Of a stretch of 64,000 nucleotides of DNA, positions 17,222 to 26,231 are shown piece by piece. The stretch's first letter is position 1, and every line of letters begins with the position of its first letter. This stretch comes from Mesorhizobium xinjiangense (GTDB taxonomy: Bacteria; Pseudomonadota; Alphaproteobacteria; Rhizobiales; Rhizobiaceae): the NCBI RefSeq assembly GCF_009749525.1, contig NZ_WOAC01000008.1, positions 103,501 to 167,500 on the forward strand. Direction: 5' to 3'. The notes under the pieces are model-generated. The model was not told the origin of the DNA. It did not search any database and was given only the letters and a program-made list of their open reading frames with translations. Made by a program: the position numbers and the translations under genes.

Positions 17222-17956
17222 TCAGGTAAATGACCGCACGAGGCTTCCCACCAGCAGGTTCCAGCCGTCGATCAGGACGAAGAACAGGATCTTGAAGGGC
17301 AGCGAGATCACTGTCGGCGGCAGCATCATCATGCCCATGGCCATGGTCACCGTGGCGACCACGAGGTCGATGACCAGGAAGGGCAGGACGATCAGGAAGC
17401 CGATCTCGAAGCCGCGGCGGATCTCGGAAATCATGAAGGCCGGCACCAGGATGCGCAGATCGACCGCCTCGTCCTGCACGACATCCTGGCCGCGCTCGCG
17501 GGCGAGATCGGCGAACAGGTCGAAATCGCTCTCGCGGACATTGTCGAGCATGAACTGGCGGAACGGCGAAGCGATGCGCTGCATCGCCTCGCTTTCGTCG
17601 ATCTCATTGTTGACCAGCGGCCGCACGCCCTGGTTCCAGGCCTGATCGAAGGTCGGCGTCATGACGTAGAAGGTCATGAAGAGCGCGAGGCTGATCAGGA
17701 TGAGGTTGGCCGGCGTCGTCTGCAGGCCGATGCCGGTCCTCAGAATGGAAAAGGCGATGATGAAGCGGGTGAAGCTGGTCACCATGATGAGCAGGCCGGG
17801 CGCCACCGACAGCACCGTCAAGAGGCCGAACATCTGGATGATGGTGCCGATCGTCGCCCCGTCGGCCTGGCCGGTCAGCGCGCCGAGGTCGATCTGCTGG
17901 GCGTGGGCGGGCGCGGCCAGGATGAGGAGCGCCGCGGCGGCGAGGAGCACTTTCAT
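17222..17956 (-). CDS. fliP: Flagellar biosynthetic protein FliP
   Basis: FliP is the export-gate protein with a cleaved signal peptide (MKVLLAAAALLILAAPAHAQ) and four further membrane segments. The 244-residue protein has the family motifs SFTRFIIAFSILRTGIGLQ and LILISLALFMTFYVM, and the C-terminal MGMMMLPPTVISLPFKILFF segment. The start overlaps the fliL stop (ATGA). It closes the flgB-to-fliP unit. The separation of fliP from fliQ-flhA-fliR is normal for Rhizobiales. Confidence 0.96.
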   Translation of the reverse strand: MKVLLAAAALLILAAPAHAQQIDLGALTGQADGATIGTIIQMFGLLTVLSVAPGLLIMVTSFTRFIIAFSILRTGIGLQTTPANLILISLALFMTFYVMTPTFDQAWNQGVRPLVNNEIDESEAMQRIASPFRQFMLDNVRESDFDLFADLARERGQDVVQDEAVDLRILVPAFMISEIRRGFEIGFLIVLPFLVIDLVVATVTMAMGMMMLPPTVISLPFKILFFVLIDGWNLLVGSLVRSFT

Positions 17957-18471
17957 TCGAACAGCAGGGTCCTGATCATCAAGTCGCTCGCCAGCCCGTC
18001 GGAGCGGATGCGGGCGCGTTCGGCCAGATCGGTCTTGAGATGCTGGAAACCGCTTGCCCCTTCGATCTGGTTGAGGGTGACGGTGCGCATATAGGCCAGA
18101 AGGTCCTGATGGATCTTGCGCACGATCTCATCGTCCGGCGTGGCCGAGAAAACGACCGAGAGTTCCATGCGCACCCAGGTTTCGCTGGGCGCGGCGATGT
18201 TGGTCGTGATCGGCTCCAGCGGGATGATCGCGCGCGCCGGCCCGCCGCGGTTCTTGATGCCTGTCTGCGTTTCGTCTGCCGGCGCATCGCGTCCCGGCAC
18301 GATCGAGCTCGGCTCCGGCATCGGCGTGCGGGCCAGGCTGTCATGCTTGAGATAGGCGCCGGTGAACCAGCCGCCGCCGATCGCCAGCAGCGTCATCGCC
18401 ACGAGCACGCCGCTCTGCACGAGCAGCGAAGGGGATTTGTCCGGAGCGGATTGGTCCTCGGTGTTGGCCAT
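17953..18471 (-). CDS. fliL: Flagellar basal body-associated protein FliL
   Basis: FliL is a single-pass inner-membrane protein that associates with the stator. One membrane helix (about residues 19-41, VLVAMTLLAIGGGWFTGAYL) is followed by a periplasmic domain with the FliL-type strands (TWVRMELSVVF, IHQDLLAYMRTVTL). The ATG at 18471 (MANTEDQ) is preferred to an upstream TTG, as GGA lies 7 nt before it; this gives 172 residues. It sits between flgH and fliP as in Sinorhizobium. Confidence 0.88.
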   Translation of the reverse strand: MANTEDQSAPDKSPSLLVQSGVLVAMTLLAIGGGWFTGAYLKHDSLARTPMPEPSSIVPGRDAPADETQTGIKNRGGPARAIIPLEPITTNIAAPSETWVRMELSVVFSATPDDEIVRKIHQDLLAYMRTVTLNQIEGASGFQHLKTDLAERARIRSDGLASDLMIRTLLFE

Positions 18472-18492
18472 GGCCGTGTCCAAGCAAGCGGT

Positions 18493-19197
18493 TCAGAAGG
18501 GCGAGATGGCGTCGAGGACCTGCGCGCCCCAGGGCGGCTGCTGGACCTCCGACAAGCGACCGCGACCGCCATAGGAAATGCGTGCCTCGGCGATGCGCTC
18601 GTAGGGAATGGTGTTGTAGGCGTCGATGTCGATCGGTCGCGCGATGCCGGCGATGGTGAGCACGCGCAATTCGGCGTTGACACGCACTTCCTGGGAGCCG
18701 CGCACGATCAGATTGCCGTTGGGCAGCACGTCGGTGACGACGGCGGCGACCGACAGCCTGATCTGCTCGGAACGGTTGGTCTCGCCGGACCCCTCCGACT
18801 TGGAGTTCGAATTGATGTCGAGATCGGCCGATCCGGACGAGCCGGCGCCGTCCCATTCGAATGCGCCGCCGATGCCGGTCGAGCGGCTCGTCTTCCGGCT
18901 GCGGTCGGATTCGTTGACCAGCTCGGCCTTGTCGTTGATCTTGATGAGGACGGTGAGGATGTCGCCGACGCTCAAGGCGCGCGCGTCCTTGTAGAGCCGG
19001 CTCTGGTCGTCGTCCCAGAGCGAGAAGCGCTTGACCGGCCTTGCCGGCGGCTCGGGATAGGCGCTGGCGGTCGAGGCCGCCGTCTCCAGCCCGGAACCGA
19101 CGGGCGAGAGGGCAGGCTCGCGGCCGAGCTCGCGAAAATCGGTGGCGCAACCGGCAAGCAGCAGACCCGCAAGCAGCACGGCGGTGCGGCAGATCAT
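18493..19197 (-). CDS. flgH: Flagellar L-ring protein FlgH
   Basis: FlgH is an outer-membrane lipoprotein that forms the L ring. The signal peptide ends in a lipobox with Cys17 (LLLAGC). The mature protein carries family motifs LYKDARALSVGDILTV and NGNLIVRGSQEVRVN, and ends with SEVQQPPWGAQVLD. It is 234 residues, the normal length. The ATG at 19197 overlaps the motE stop (ATGA); anything longer would lie inside motE. Confidence 0.95.
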   Translation of the reverse strand: MICRTAVLLAGLLLAGCATDFRELGREPALSPVGSGLETAASTASAYPEPPARPVKRFSLWDDDQSRLYKDARALSVGDILTVLIKINDKAELVNESDRSRKTSRSTGIGGAFEWDGAGSSGSADLDINSNSKSEGSGETNRSEQIRLSVAAVVTDVLPNGNLIVRGSQEVRVNAELRVLTIAGIARPIDIDAYNTIPYERIAEARISYGGRGRLSEVQQPPWGAQVLDAISPF

Positions 19198-19733
19198 GTC
19201 GGGTCCTCCGGCTTGGCGACGGCGGCAATGACACCGGTCAGCCTGGCGGCGGCCGGTGCGGCCATTTCGTTGAGGATGCCGCCGGCCTGGCGTTCCTTCA
19301 GCTTCATGAGAATGGCCGCGGCCAGGGCCGCATCCATCGCCTCCATGCGCTCGGCGGCGGCGTCCGGCCGCATCTCGGCATAGATGCCGACAAGGCTTTC
19401 CTTGGCCTGCTCGATGACCTTGTTGCGCCGCTCGAGCCACTGTTCGTACTCGCTGCGCTTGGTCTCGAGCTCGGTCATGCGTGCGTCGATCTCCTTCTTG
19501 AGATCCTCCAGCTGCCCGGCCTGTACGGCGTAGCGCCGGTCGCGCGCGGCATCGGCGATGTTGGAGCAGAAGGCGCGCACCTCGTCGGTCATCTCGAGCG
19601 TCGCGTCCTTGACCTGGGCCAAGGTCGGGCTCACCCCGGCGCTGCCCACGGCAAGGCCGGCGGCAAACATGGCAGCGGCGATGCCGATGCCGAGGTGCGG
19701 CCGGTCGGATTTGCGCCTGTCCTTGTCAGCCAT
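19194..19733 (-). CDS. motE: MotE-like periplasmic chaperone of MotC
   Basis: The protein starts with a membrane or signal segment (about residues 15-40). A long charged coiled coil follows (about 70-125, LEDLKKEIDARMTELETKR), then a MgtE N-domain-like helical end (ILMKLKERQAGGILNEM). In Sinorhizobium MotE, encoded between flgI and flgH as here, is a periplasmic chaperone needed for MotC stability. I use ATG 19733 (179 residues) because AGGTGG lies 5 nt upstream; a GTG three codons earlier is possible. Assignment rests on architecture and identical gene order. Confidence 0.82.
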   Translation of the reverse strand: MADKDRRKSDRPHLGIGIAAAMFAAGLAVGSAGVSPTLAQVKDATLEMTDEVRAFCSNIADAARDRRYAVQAGQLEDLKKEIDARMTELETKRSEYEQWLERRNKVIEQAKESLVGIYAEMRPDAAAERMEAMDAALAAAILMKLKERQAGGILNEMAAPAAARLTGVIAAVAKPEDPT

Positions 19734-19742
19734 TGCCGCCAC

Positions 19743-20951
19743 CTACTGCACCACCAGCTCGGCCTGCAGCGCGCCGGCCGACTTGATGCCCTGGAGAATT
19801 GCGATGATGCCGTCCGGCTTGACGCCGATGCGGTTGAGCCCGGCGACGAGCGTTTGCAGGTCGGGCCCGTCGAGCATGGCGACCCGGCCGTCCTCCTGTT
19901 CGGCATCGATGATCGTCGAGGGCTCGACGGCCGTCTCGCCAAAGGAGAAGGGCTCGGGCTGGACGATGACGGGTTGCTCGGTGACGCGCACGGTCAGCGC
20001 GCCATGGCTGACGGCGACCTGCGATATCCGCACGTCCTGGCCGATCACGATGGTGCCGGTGCGTTCGTCGACGACCACTCGTGCCGGGCTGTCGGTATGG
20101 ACCGGCAGGTTCTCGATCTCGGCGTAGAACCGTGCCGCCGAAATATCGGCCGGGCGCTTGATGAGAATGGTCCGCGAATCCTGCTCGCTCGCCACGCCGC
20201 GGCCGAAGCGCTCCTGGGCATAGCGGTTGATCCTGTCGGTGACGCGGATGGCGGTCGAGAAGTCGGGATTGCGCAGTTGCAGGGTGAGCACGCGGTCGTC
20301 GTTGAAGCGGGCTTCTATCTGGCGCTCGACGATGGCGCCGTTGGGCACCCGCCCGGAGGTCGGCACGCCCTTTGTCAGGGTCTCGGCCTCGCCCTGGGCC
20401 GTGAAGCCCGACACCGAAACCGGGCCCTGTGCAACCGCGTAGATCTCGCCGTCCGGCGCGCGCAGCGGGGTCATGACCAACGTCCCGCCGGCAAGCGAGG
20501 TGGCGTCGCCGAGCGAGGAGACGTTGACGTCGATGCGCGCGCCCGACTGGACGAAGGGCGGCAGGCTTGTGGTGACGATGACGGCGGCGACATTCTTGGC
20601 CCGGTTGCGCCCGCCATCGAGCACGATGCCGAGATTTTGCAGCATGGCGCGCACGGACTGCTCGGTGAACGGCGCGTTGCGCAGGCCGTCGCCCGTGCCG
20701 TTGAGACCGATCACCAGGCCATAGCCGATGAGCTGGTTGTCGCGCGCGCTTTGCACCATCGCGATGTCCTTGATGCGGGCGCTGGCGCCCGAAGGCTCGG
20801 GCAGATGGGACGGACCGCCGAGCGCGGCGATGTCGCGCCCGGCGCCGCCGCCCCCCGCAAACCCGCCGGACGGTTCGAAATCGGCGGCCACGGCCGACGC
20901 CGCGAGCAAGCCGGTTGCCGCGAGGATCATCAGGAGCCGCCGTGCGATCAT
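19743..20951 (-). CDS. flgI: Flagellar P-ring protein FlgI
   Basis: FlgI forms the periplasmic P ring. A signal peptide (about 1-22) is followed by an unusual Gly/Pro-rich stretch (about 23-55, GGFAGGGGAGRDIAALGG). The family start ARIKDIAMVQSARDNQLIGY then begins and runs to the C-terminal LQTLVAGLNRIGVKPDGIIA. Total 402 residues against roughly 350-375 for most FlgI proteins; the extra length is the N-terminal insertion. Start ATG 20951 overlaps the flgA stop (ATGA). It follows its assembly chaperone gene flgA. Confidence 0.95.
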   Translation of the reverse strand: MIARRLLMILAATGLLAASAVAADFEPSGGFAGGGGAGRDIAALGGPSHLPEPSGASARIKDIAMVQSARDNQLIGYGLVIGLNGTGDGLRNAPFTEQSVRAMLQNLGIVLDGGRNRAKNVAAVIVTTSLPPFVQSGARIDVNVSSLGDATSLAGGTLVMTPLRAPDGEIYAVAQGPVSVSGFTAQGEAETLTKGVPTSGRVPNGAIVERQIEARFNDDRVLTLQLRNPDFSTAIRVTDRINRYAQERFGRGVASEQDSRTILIKRPADISAARFYAEIENLPVHTDSPARVVVDERTGTIVIGQDVRISQVAVSHGALTVRVTEQPVIVQPEPFSFGETAVEPSTIIDAEQEDGRVAMLDGPDLQTLVAGLNRIGVKPDGIIAILQGIKSAGALQAELVVQ

Positions 20952-21421
20952 CGGCCGCCGACCCTGATCGTGCCGTCGGCCATCACCATTCCGGACAAGA
21001 TGGAGCCACTGTCGAGATTTCGCACCTTGACCACGTCGCCGATCGCGCCCGGCTGCAGCGGCACGCCGGTCGTCGAAATGCGCAGCGCGCCCTGGATATA
21101 CTTGACCTGTACCGCCGTCCCGGCTTCCACCGCATAAGCCTCGCGCAGTGCGCTCAAGGAGACATATTTGCCCGGCAGAAGCGTGCGCCTGGCCACCTTG
21201 CCCTCGATCTGGTCGATGACGAGCGCGACGGAGCCCGGCGCCTTCCTGCCGGCGCGCAGGGTGACCTCCTTCAAGGCGTCGGCCTGGACCGTCTCGCCGG
21301 GATAGATGACCCGCTTGGGCGTCACGACGACGTCCTGGGCGATGGCCGGCCCGGCACCGCAGGAAGCGGCCAGAGCGACGGCAAGGGCGCACAGTGTTTT
21401 TGCGGAAAGCCGGCCCGACAT
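20948..21421 (-). CDS. flgA: Flagellar P-ring assembly chaperone FlgA
   Basis: FlgA is a periplasmic chaperone that aids FlgI polymerisation. The 157-residue protein has a signal peptide (cleavage near residue 28, AGPAIA) and a SAF-like beta domain. Motifs are LPGKYVSLSALREAYAVEAG and a C-terminal IGDVVKVRNLDSGSILSGMV. It is the short rhizobial form without the extra N-terminal domain of enterobacterial FlgA. It lies 4 bp after flgG and overlaps flgI. Confidence 0.93.
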   Translation of the reverse strand: MSGRLSAKTLCALAVALAASCGAGPAIAQDVVVTPKRVIYPGETVQADALKEVTLRAGRKAPGSVALVIDQIEGKVARRTLLPGKYVSLSALREAYAVEAGTAVQVKYIQGALRISTTGVPLQPGAIGDVVKVRNLDSGSILSGMVMADGTIRVGGR

Positions 21422-21425
21422 CGTC

Positions 21426-22214
21426 CTACCTGATGTTCTGGGTGATGACGGCGGCCATCTCGTCGGCCGCCTTGATGACCTTGGAGTTCATCTCATAGGC
21501 GCGCTGGGCCGAGATGAGCTGGGTGATCTCCTTGACGGGATCGACATTGGAGTCCTCGAGATAACCCTGCTCGACCGTGGCGAAGCCCGGATCGCCGGGA
21601 ATGCCGACATTGGCCTGGCCGGACGCCTCGGTTTCACGGAAGAGATTGTCGCCCAGTGGCGCAAGACCCGCCTCGTTGGCGAAGGTGGCGATGCTGAGCT
21701 GGCCGAGGTCTTCGAGGTCGAGCTGGCCGTCGATGCGGGCGAAGACCTGGCCCGACTTGTTCACGATAACCTCGACCGCGTCTTCGGGAATGACGATGTC
21801 GGGCACGACATTGTAGCCGTCCGCCGTCACCAGTTCGCCATTGGCATTGGTATTGAAGGAGCCGGCGCGCGAGTAGAGCGTCTGGCCGTCGGTGCCCTCG
21901 ATCTGGAACCAGCCCGGCCCGCTGAGCGCCAGGTCGAACTTGTTGCCCGTGCTCGTCAGCGATCCCTGGACATGCAGGTTGCGGATGGCCGAGGTCTTGA
22001 CGCCCAGGCCGATGCTCGCGCCCTCGGGCACCACGGCCTGGTTGGCGCGGTTGGGAACGCCTTCCAGCCGCTCGACCTGATAGAGCAGATCGGAGAATTC
22101 GGCGCGCGCCCGCTTGAAGCCGGTCGTGTTGATGTTGGCGATGTTGTTGGCAATGACTTCCAGGTTGAGTTGCTGGGCGTTCATGCCGGTTGCTGCGATG
22201 GCCAGGGCTTTCAT
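21426..22214 (-). CDS. flgG: Flagellar distal rod protein FlgG
   Basis: FlgG forms the distal rod. It is 262 residues, the standard length, beginning [20 protein letters not shown] with the rod motif [18 protein letters not shown]. It ends with [20 protein letters not shown] and [19 protein letters not shown]. It lies after fliE in the flgB-flgC-fliE-flgG rod cluster and is expected to be made with the other rod proteins before hook assembly. Confidence 0.96.
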   Translation of the reverse strand: MKALAIAATGMNAQQLNLEVIANNIANINTTGFKRARAEFSDLLYQVERLEGVPNRANQAVVPEGASIGLGVKTSAIRNLHVQGSLTSTGNKFDLALSGPGWFQIEGTDGQTLYSRAGSFNTNANGELVTADGYNVVPDIVIPEDAVEVIVNKSGQVFARIDGQLDLEDLGQLSIATFANEAGLAPLGDNLFRETEASGQANVGIPGDPGFATVEQGYLEDSNVDPVKEITQLISAQRAYEMNSKVIKAADEMAAVITQNIR

Positions 22215-22228
22215 GTCGGCTCAGCTCC

Positions 22229-22546
22229 TCAAATCGACATACGGCTGATTTCGAGATAGGCGGTCACGATCTTGTCGCGCACGGCGATCGCCGCCTGCAG
22301 GCTCTGCTCGGCGCTCATCACGGCGTCGACAACCTCGCGCGTTTCCGCTCCGCCCTGCAGCGCCTGCATGGACAGTGTCTCTGCGCGGTCGAGCGCGCCC
22401 ACCGTCTGGGTGGCCGCTGCGGACAGCGCTTCGGCGAAGCTGGTGGCCGTCGCGGCAGGCGACACCGGCGCCGTCGGGCGGGCATCCAGTTCGCCGCCGG
22501 CCGGGCTGATGCCGATCCTGTCGAGTGGGTTTATTCCCGTGATCAT
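22229..22546 (-). CDS. fliE: Flagellar hook-basal body complex protein FliE
   Basis: FliE joins the MS ring to the rod. It is 105 residues, the normal length; the C-terminal helix pair carries the family signature (AMQ-type segment [20 protein letters not shown], then [18 protein letters not shown]). The ATG at 22546 overlaps the flgC stop (ATGA). Confidence 0.93.
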   Translation of the reverse strand: MITGINPLDRIGISPAGGELDARPTAPVSPAATATSFAEALSAAATQTVGALDRAETLSMQALQGGAETREVVDAVMSAEQSLQAAIAVRDKIVTAYLEISRMSI

Positions 22547-22968
22547 GATTGCGACCTCATCAGATCGATCGTCATCGAAATCAGTTCGCGCGCCTGCTTG
22601 ATGACCTGGAGATTGGCCTCGTAGGAGCGGTTGGCCTCGGTCATGTCGGCCATTTCGATGATCGGGTTGACGTTGGGCATCTTGACGAAGCCGTCGGCAT
22701 TGGCCGCCTCGTGGCCGGGCATGTATTCGAGCGGAAACTCGGAACGATCGCGCTGGATGGAATCGATTTCGGCGAAAGCGGCGCCGATCTCGCGGTCGAG
22801 CGCCGAGGCGAAACTGATCGTCTTGCGCTGATAGGGATCGGCGCCCGGTTCGGTGCCCGTCGACTGGGCATTGGCCAGGTTTTCGGAGACGATGCGCAGG
22901 CGTTCCGATTGAACGTTGAGGCCGGAAGCGGCGATCTTGACCGTGGCGGAAAGCGGATCGAGCGGCAT
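22543..22968 (-). CDS. flgC: Flagellar proximal rod protein FlgC
   Basis: FlgC is a proximal rod protein. It is 141 residues, with the rod motif [20 protein letters not shown] (about 26-45) and the C-terminal motif [20 protein letters not shown]. The start is the ATG at 22968, sharing its A with the flgB stop (TGATG); a GTG one codon earlier would overlap differently. It is coupled to flgB upstream and fliE downstream. Confidence 0.95.
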   Translation of the reverse strand: MPLDPLSATVKIAASGLNVQSERLRIVSENLANAQSTGTEPGADPYQRKTISFASALDREIGAAFAEIDSIQRDRSEFPLEYMPGHEAANADGFVKMPNVNPIIEMADMTEANRSYEANLQVIKQARELISMTIDLMRSQS

Positions 22969-23345
22969 CACGTCCTCGTCGTCATCATCATCATGCGGTG
23001 GAAGGCCTTGACGATCGCCGTGTTCATTTCGAAGGTGCGCCGCACCTCTCCGGCTTTCACCATTTCCTGTTCGAGCGACACCGAGTTGCCCGACTCGTTG
23101 ACGACGGCGTCGGCGTCCTCACGCACATTGACCGCTCCGGGGGCGGTCCCGATCGGTATGTGGCCGGGATGCGTGGGCGCGACGGCAAGCTTGCCGTTGT
23201 CGAGGACGCGCTCGAACGGTTCCACGTCGACCGCCTGATAGTCAGGCGTATTTGCGTTGGCGATGTTGCCGGCAACCGCCGACTGGCGAACCGAGAGCCA
23301 GCGTGCCTGTTGCGCAGCGAGATCGAACAGCGATACGGGTTCCAT
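22968..23345 (-). CDS. flgB: Flagellar proximal rod protein FlgB
   Basis: FlgB is a proximal rod protein. It is 125 residues, beginning [20 protein letters not shown] with [19 protein letters not shown] as the rod signature (about 24-42). It ends with a run of Met residues before TTRT. It is the first gene of the flgB-to-fliP unit. A copy of the candidate flagellar box ends 38 bp upstream of its ATG, and AAGGATC precedes the start. Confidence 0.95.
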   Translation of the reverse strand: MEPVSLFDLAAQQARWLSVRQSAVAGNIANANTPDYQAVDVEPFERVLDNGKLAVAPTHPGHIPIGTAPGAVNVREDADAVVNESGNSVSLEQEMVKAGEVRRTFEMNTAIVKAFHRMMMMTTRT

Positions 23346-23383
23346 GATCCTTCCCTCGTCTGCGAAGAATCATAGGTGGCCAG

Positions 23384-23407
23384 TCTTGTGTGGACCTTGC
23401 GGGCAGC
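23384..23407 (-). promoter_or_regulatory. Candidate flagellar box upstream of flgB
   Basis: The minus strand reads GCTGCCCGCAAG (10/12 with the consensus GCTTCGCGCAAG), five bases, then CACAAGA (3/7 with CCCGTTA), ending 38 bp before the flgB start in the 93-bp gap behind the 208-residue orf. This is the weakest of the five copies, but it lies at the shared distance from the start codon. A TATGAT (minus strand, near 23370) downstream could be a -10 element. Confidence 0.4.
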
Positions 23408-23438
23408 GCCCTGTTGCAAAGTGTAGCGGAATGCCGGC

Positions 23439-24065
23439 TCAGCGCTTTACCGATACCTGCAGGGCGCCGGCGTCTTGCGAGATTTCGACGACGCGATTGT
23501 CGTTGGTGCGCAACACCCATGCGCCGTTGAGGGTCTCGATCGCGGCCACGCGGCTGTCGTCCGGCAGGACCGAGCCGCGTTCGACGATCCACAGGCCTTT
23601 TGCGTCGCGAATGAGCGCCCGGCCGTTTGCCACATGGATCAGCGCATAGTTGGGAGGCGTTCCGGGGAAGGGCTGCTTGGCGGCGGCCGGCGCGTCCGGC
23701 CTTTGCCCGCGCGGCGGCAGGGAGCCGGTGGCCGCGTAGTCAAGCGACAGCCCGGTCAGATCCTCGGGAGGAAAACCTCTCGGCGTGTTCGTCATGGCCG
23801 CGCTGATGATGGAAGCGGCTTCGTTTCCCTCGAATTCGAGCGCGGCGACGCCGAATTTGTCCTGGTTGAGGAAGACATACCAGGGGAACGTCGCGGCGGC
23901 GACGGCGATGCCGATGCCCAGTCCGGCAAGCACGGCATCGGACATGTTGAACGTGTTGCGCCGATACCAGGGGAGCCTGTATGCGGCAGGCTCGGCAGCA
24001 TTGCCCGGGTTCGCAATTGCGGACGGAGAAGCGAACATATTCTGTCCTGGAGCGGCATTAGCCAT
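23439..24065 (-). CDS. Conserved membrane protein of the rhizobial flagellar cluster
   Basis: Function is unknown. The 208-residue protein has one membrane helix (about residues 43-64, AVLAGLGIGIAVAAATFPWY), a Pro-rich linker (about 100-140) and a small periplasmic-type beta domain (about 140-208, ALIHVANGRALIRDAKGLW). AGGAGA lies 6 nt before its ATG, and the gene overlaps the end of fliI by 8 bp. Its place between fliI and flgB matches an uncharacterised orf at the same position in Sinorhizobium, so a flagellar role is likely. The domain layout would suit a periplasmic assembly factor, but this is inference. Confidence 0.8.
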   Translation of the reverse strand: MANAAPGQNMFASPSAIANPGNAAEPAAYRLPWYRRNTFNMSDAVLAGLGIGIAVAAATFPWYVFLNQDKFGVAALEFEGNEAASIISAAMTNTPRGFPPEDLTGLSLDYAATGSLPPRGQRPDAPAAAKQPFPGTPPNYALIHVANGRALIRDAKGLWIVERGSVLPDDSRVAAIETLNGAWVLRTNDNRVVEISQDAGALQVSVKR

Positions 24066-25503
24066 CGGTGTTCTCCTGTCGCTTCAAATGCTGCGCCAGA
24101 TCGGCGAAGGGATCGGGGGAGCGCCGGTCGTGGGGGCTTTGCATCAGCGCCTCGTAGATCACCGGCACCTGCTTGACCGCGTTGTCGAGCTCGGCATCGG
24201 CGCCCGGCTGATAGGCGCCGAGCAGGCGGATGTCGCGCGTCTCCTCGTAGCGCGCGATCATGGCTTTCAGCCGTGTCACGAGCTTGCGCTGGTCTTCGGT
24301 CCAGGCCCGGCTGGCCAGACGCGAAACCGATGTCAGCGGATTGACGGGGGGATAACGCCCCTGTTCGGCGATCGACCGGTCGAGAACGACATGCCCGTCG
24401 AGAATGCCGCGCACGGAGTCGGCCACGGGGTCGTTGTGGTCGTCGCCATCGACCAGGACCGAAATGATCGCCGTGATCGAACCGGCCCCCTCGCGGCCCG
24501 GCCCGGCCCTTTCAAGCAACTTCGGCATATCGGTGAAGACCGAGGCCGGGTAGCCGCGGGCGACCGGCGGTTCGCCGGCGCCGATCGCCACCTCGCGCAG
24601 GGCGTGGGCAAAACGGGTGATCGAATCGAGCACCAGCAGGACCCTGTGGCCCTTGTCGCGGAAATATTCGGCCACCGACATCGCGGTTCCCGATGCGCGC
24701 CGGCGCATCATGGCGCTTTCGTCGCTCGTGGCGACGACGGCGACCGTCTTGGCCATGCTTTCGGCGCCGATCGTGTCTTCGAGAAATTCCCGCACCTCAC
24801 GCCCGCGCTCGCCGACGAGCGCCACGACCACCGTGTCGAAGGCGTCGGCGCTGGCAAGCATGGCAAGCAGCGTCGACTTGCCGACCCCCGAACCGGCAAA
24901 GACGCCCAAGCGTTGCCCGTAGCAAAGCGGCGTGAAGATATCGATGACGCGCACTCCGGTGCGCAGATGGGCGTCGACGCGCTGCCGCGACAAGGCTGAT
25001 GGCGGCAGGGGTGCCGTTTCGTCGGCGCCGGAAATGAGCGGTGCCCCGCCGTCCACCGCGCGTCCCAGCGCGTCGATCACGCGACCGCGCCAGGCCATGT
25101 CGGGGGCCAGCCTCTGCTCGCCGCGAATGAAGGCGATGTCGCCGACGCCGGCATCGGCTCCTTGCTCGTAAGGAGCGACGAGGACGTGATCGCGCGTGAT
25201 CTGGACAACCTCGCCCGACCGGCTGCCGCGACGCGTGCGGTGCTCGACGACATCGCCGAGGCGGCAGGCCGAAGAGACGCCACGGACACGAAAATGCGTT
25301 GCCGAAACCTCCGTCACCGGGCCGCCCCGCCGGACCAGATTATCCCCCCGCGCCATCGCGGCATGAACAATCTCGAGGCGTTTCAGCGCGTCGGGCCGCG
25401 GCGCATGTTCCGTTGGATCAGGCGCCGGCTGTGCCGTATCGGCGAGCGACGGGACCGGTATGCCGGGTGCCTCCTCAGCGCTCGTCACCGTGCCATCTTC
25501 CAT
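24058..25503 (-). CDS. fliI: Flagellum-specific export ATPase FliI
   Basis: FliI is the hexameric ATPase that energises flagellar protein export. It is 481 residues. The Walker A motif GSGVGKST is at about residues 204-211, the catalytic-region GERGREVREFLED at about 232-244, and the Walker B VLLVLDSITRFA follows the RDKGHR segment. An N-terminal Pro-rich extension (about 1-38) precedes the beta-barrel domain. The start ATG 25503 shares a base with the flgF stop (TGATG). fliI is separated from the fliH-like gene. Confidence 0.95.
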   Translation of the reverse strand: MEDGTVTSAEEAPGIPVPSLADTAQPAPDPTEHAPRPDALKRLEIVHAAMARGDNLVRRGGPVTEVSATHFRVRGVSSACRLGDVVEHRTRRGSRSGEVVQITRDHVLVAPYEQGADAGVGDIAFIRGEQRLAPDMAWRGRVIDALGRAVDGGAPLISGADETAPLPPSALSRQRVDAHLRTGVRVIDIFTPLCYGQRLGVFAGSGVGKSTLLAMLASADAFDTVVVALVGERGREVREFLEDTIGAESMAKTVAVVATSDESAMMRRRASGTAMSVAEYFRDKGHRVLLVLDSITRFAHALREVAIGAGEPPVARGYPASVFTDMPKLLERAGPGREGAGSITAIISVLVDGDDHNDPVADSVRGILDGHVVLDRSIAEQGRYPPVNPLTSVSRLASRAWTEDQRKLVTRLKAMIARYEETRDIRLLGAYQPGADAELDNAVKQVPVIYEALMQSPHDRRSPDPFADLAQHLKRQENTDG

Positions 25504-26222
25504 CAGGTGCCGATGGTCTTGACGGTCTTGTCGAGGGCTTCGCCGCTGTCACGCATGAGGGCGGAGGCCCGTTCGAAGGCGCGCTGAACCATGATAAGGC
25601 GCGTCATCTCCTCGACGGGATTGACGTTCGATTCCTCGACGAAGCCCTGCACCACGCCGATGTCGGTGCGGTCGACCAGCGCCTCGGGCGGTGCGGCCGG
25701 GACGACGGCGGAGTTGCCGTAGCGGACGAAATCGTCTCCGGGCGTATAGGCAAACAGCCCGATCGCCGCCACGGGGGCACCATTCTGGCGCAGCATGCCG
25801 TCGGCGCTCGCCACGGGCGGGCCTGCCAGGGGATCGAGCTGAATGGCCGCGCCGCCGGGATCGAGCACCGGATGGCCCTCGAGCGTCACGAGATCGCCGT
25901 TCTCCAGCATGGTAAAGCGCCCGTCGCGGGTCAGCACATTGCCGGCCGGGGTGTCGATGGAAAACCATGCATCGCCCTGGATGGCGAATTCGAGCGGATT
26001 GCCTGTCTGGCGCAGCGGCCCGGCCTGCGTGGGCAGGTAGGTCTTGCCGGTCGAGACGAAGGAGGTCGATTCGACCCCGACGCCCGACACCAGATCCTCG
26101 AACTTGACCTCCGTCGCGCGAAAGCCGACCGTGCCGGCATTGGCGACATTGTCGGCGATCGTCGTCAGGCGTTTTTCGAGCGCGAGTTGCGCCGAAAGGG
26201 AAACGTAGAGACCTGTTTGCAA
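25503..26222 (-). CDS. flgF: Flagellar basal-body rod protein FlgF
   Basis: FlgF is a rod protein. It is 239 residues and starts at a TTG (26222-26220) with GAGGA upstream, giving the typical rhizobial N-terminus QTGLYVSLSAQLALEKRL. The rod motif TIADNVANAGTVGFRATEV (about 22-40) and the C-terminal VVQGFVEESNVNPVEEMTRL motif are present. It is placed between the DUF1217 gene and fliI as in Sinorhizobium. Confidence 0.93.
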   Translation of the reverse strand: MQTGLYVSLSAQLALEKRLTTIADNVANAGTVGFRATEVKFEDLVSGVGVESTSFVSTGKTYLPTQAGPLRQTGNPLEFAIQGDAWFSIDTPAGNVLTRDGRFTMLENGDLVTLEGHPVLDPGGAAIQLDPLAGPPVASADGMLRQNGAPVAAIGLFAYTPGDDFVRYGNSAVVPAAPPEALVDRTDIGVVQGFVEESNVNPVEEMTRLIMVQRAFERASALMRDSGEALDKTVKTIGT

Positions 26223-26231
26223 GGGGTGTCC

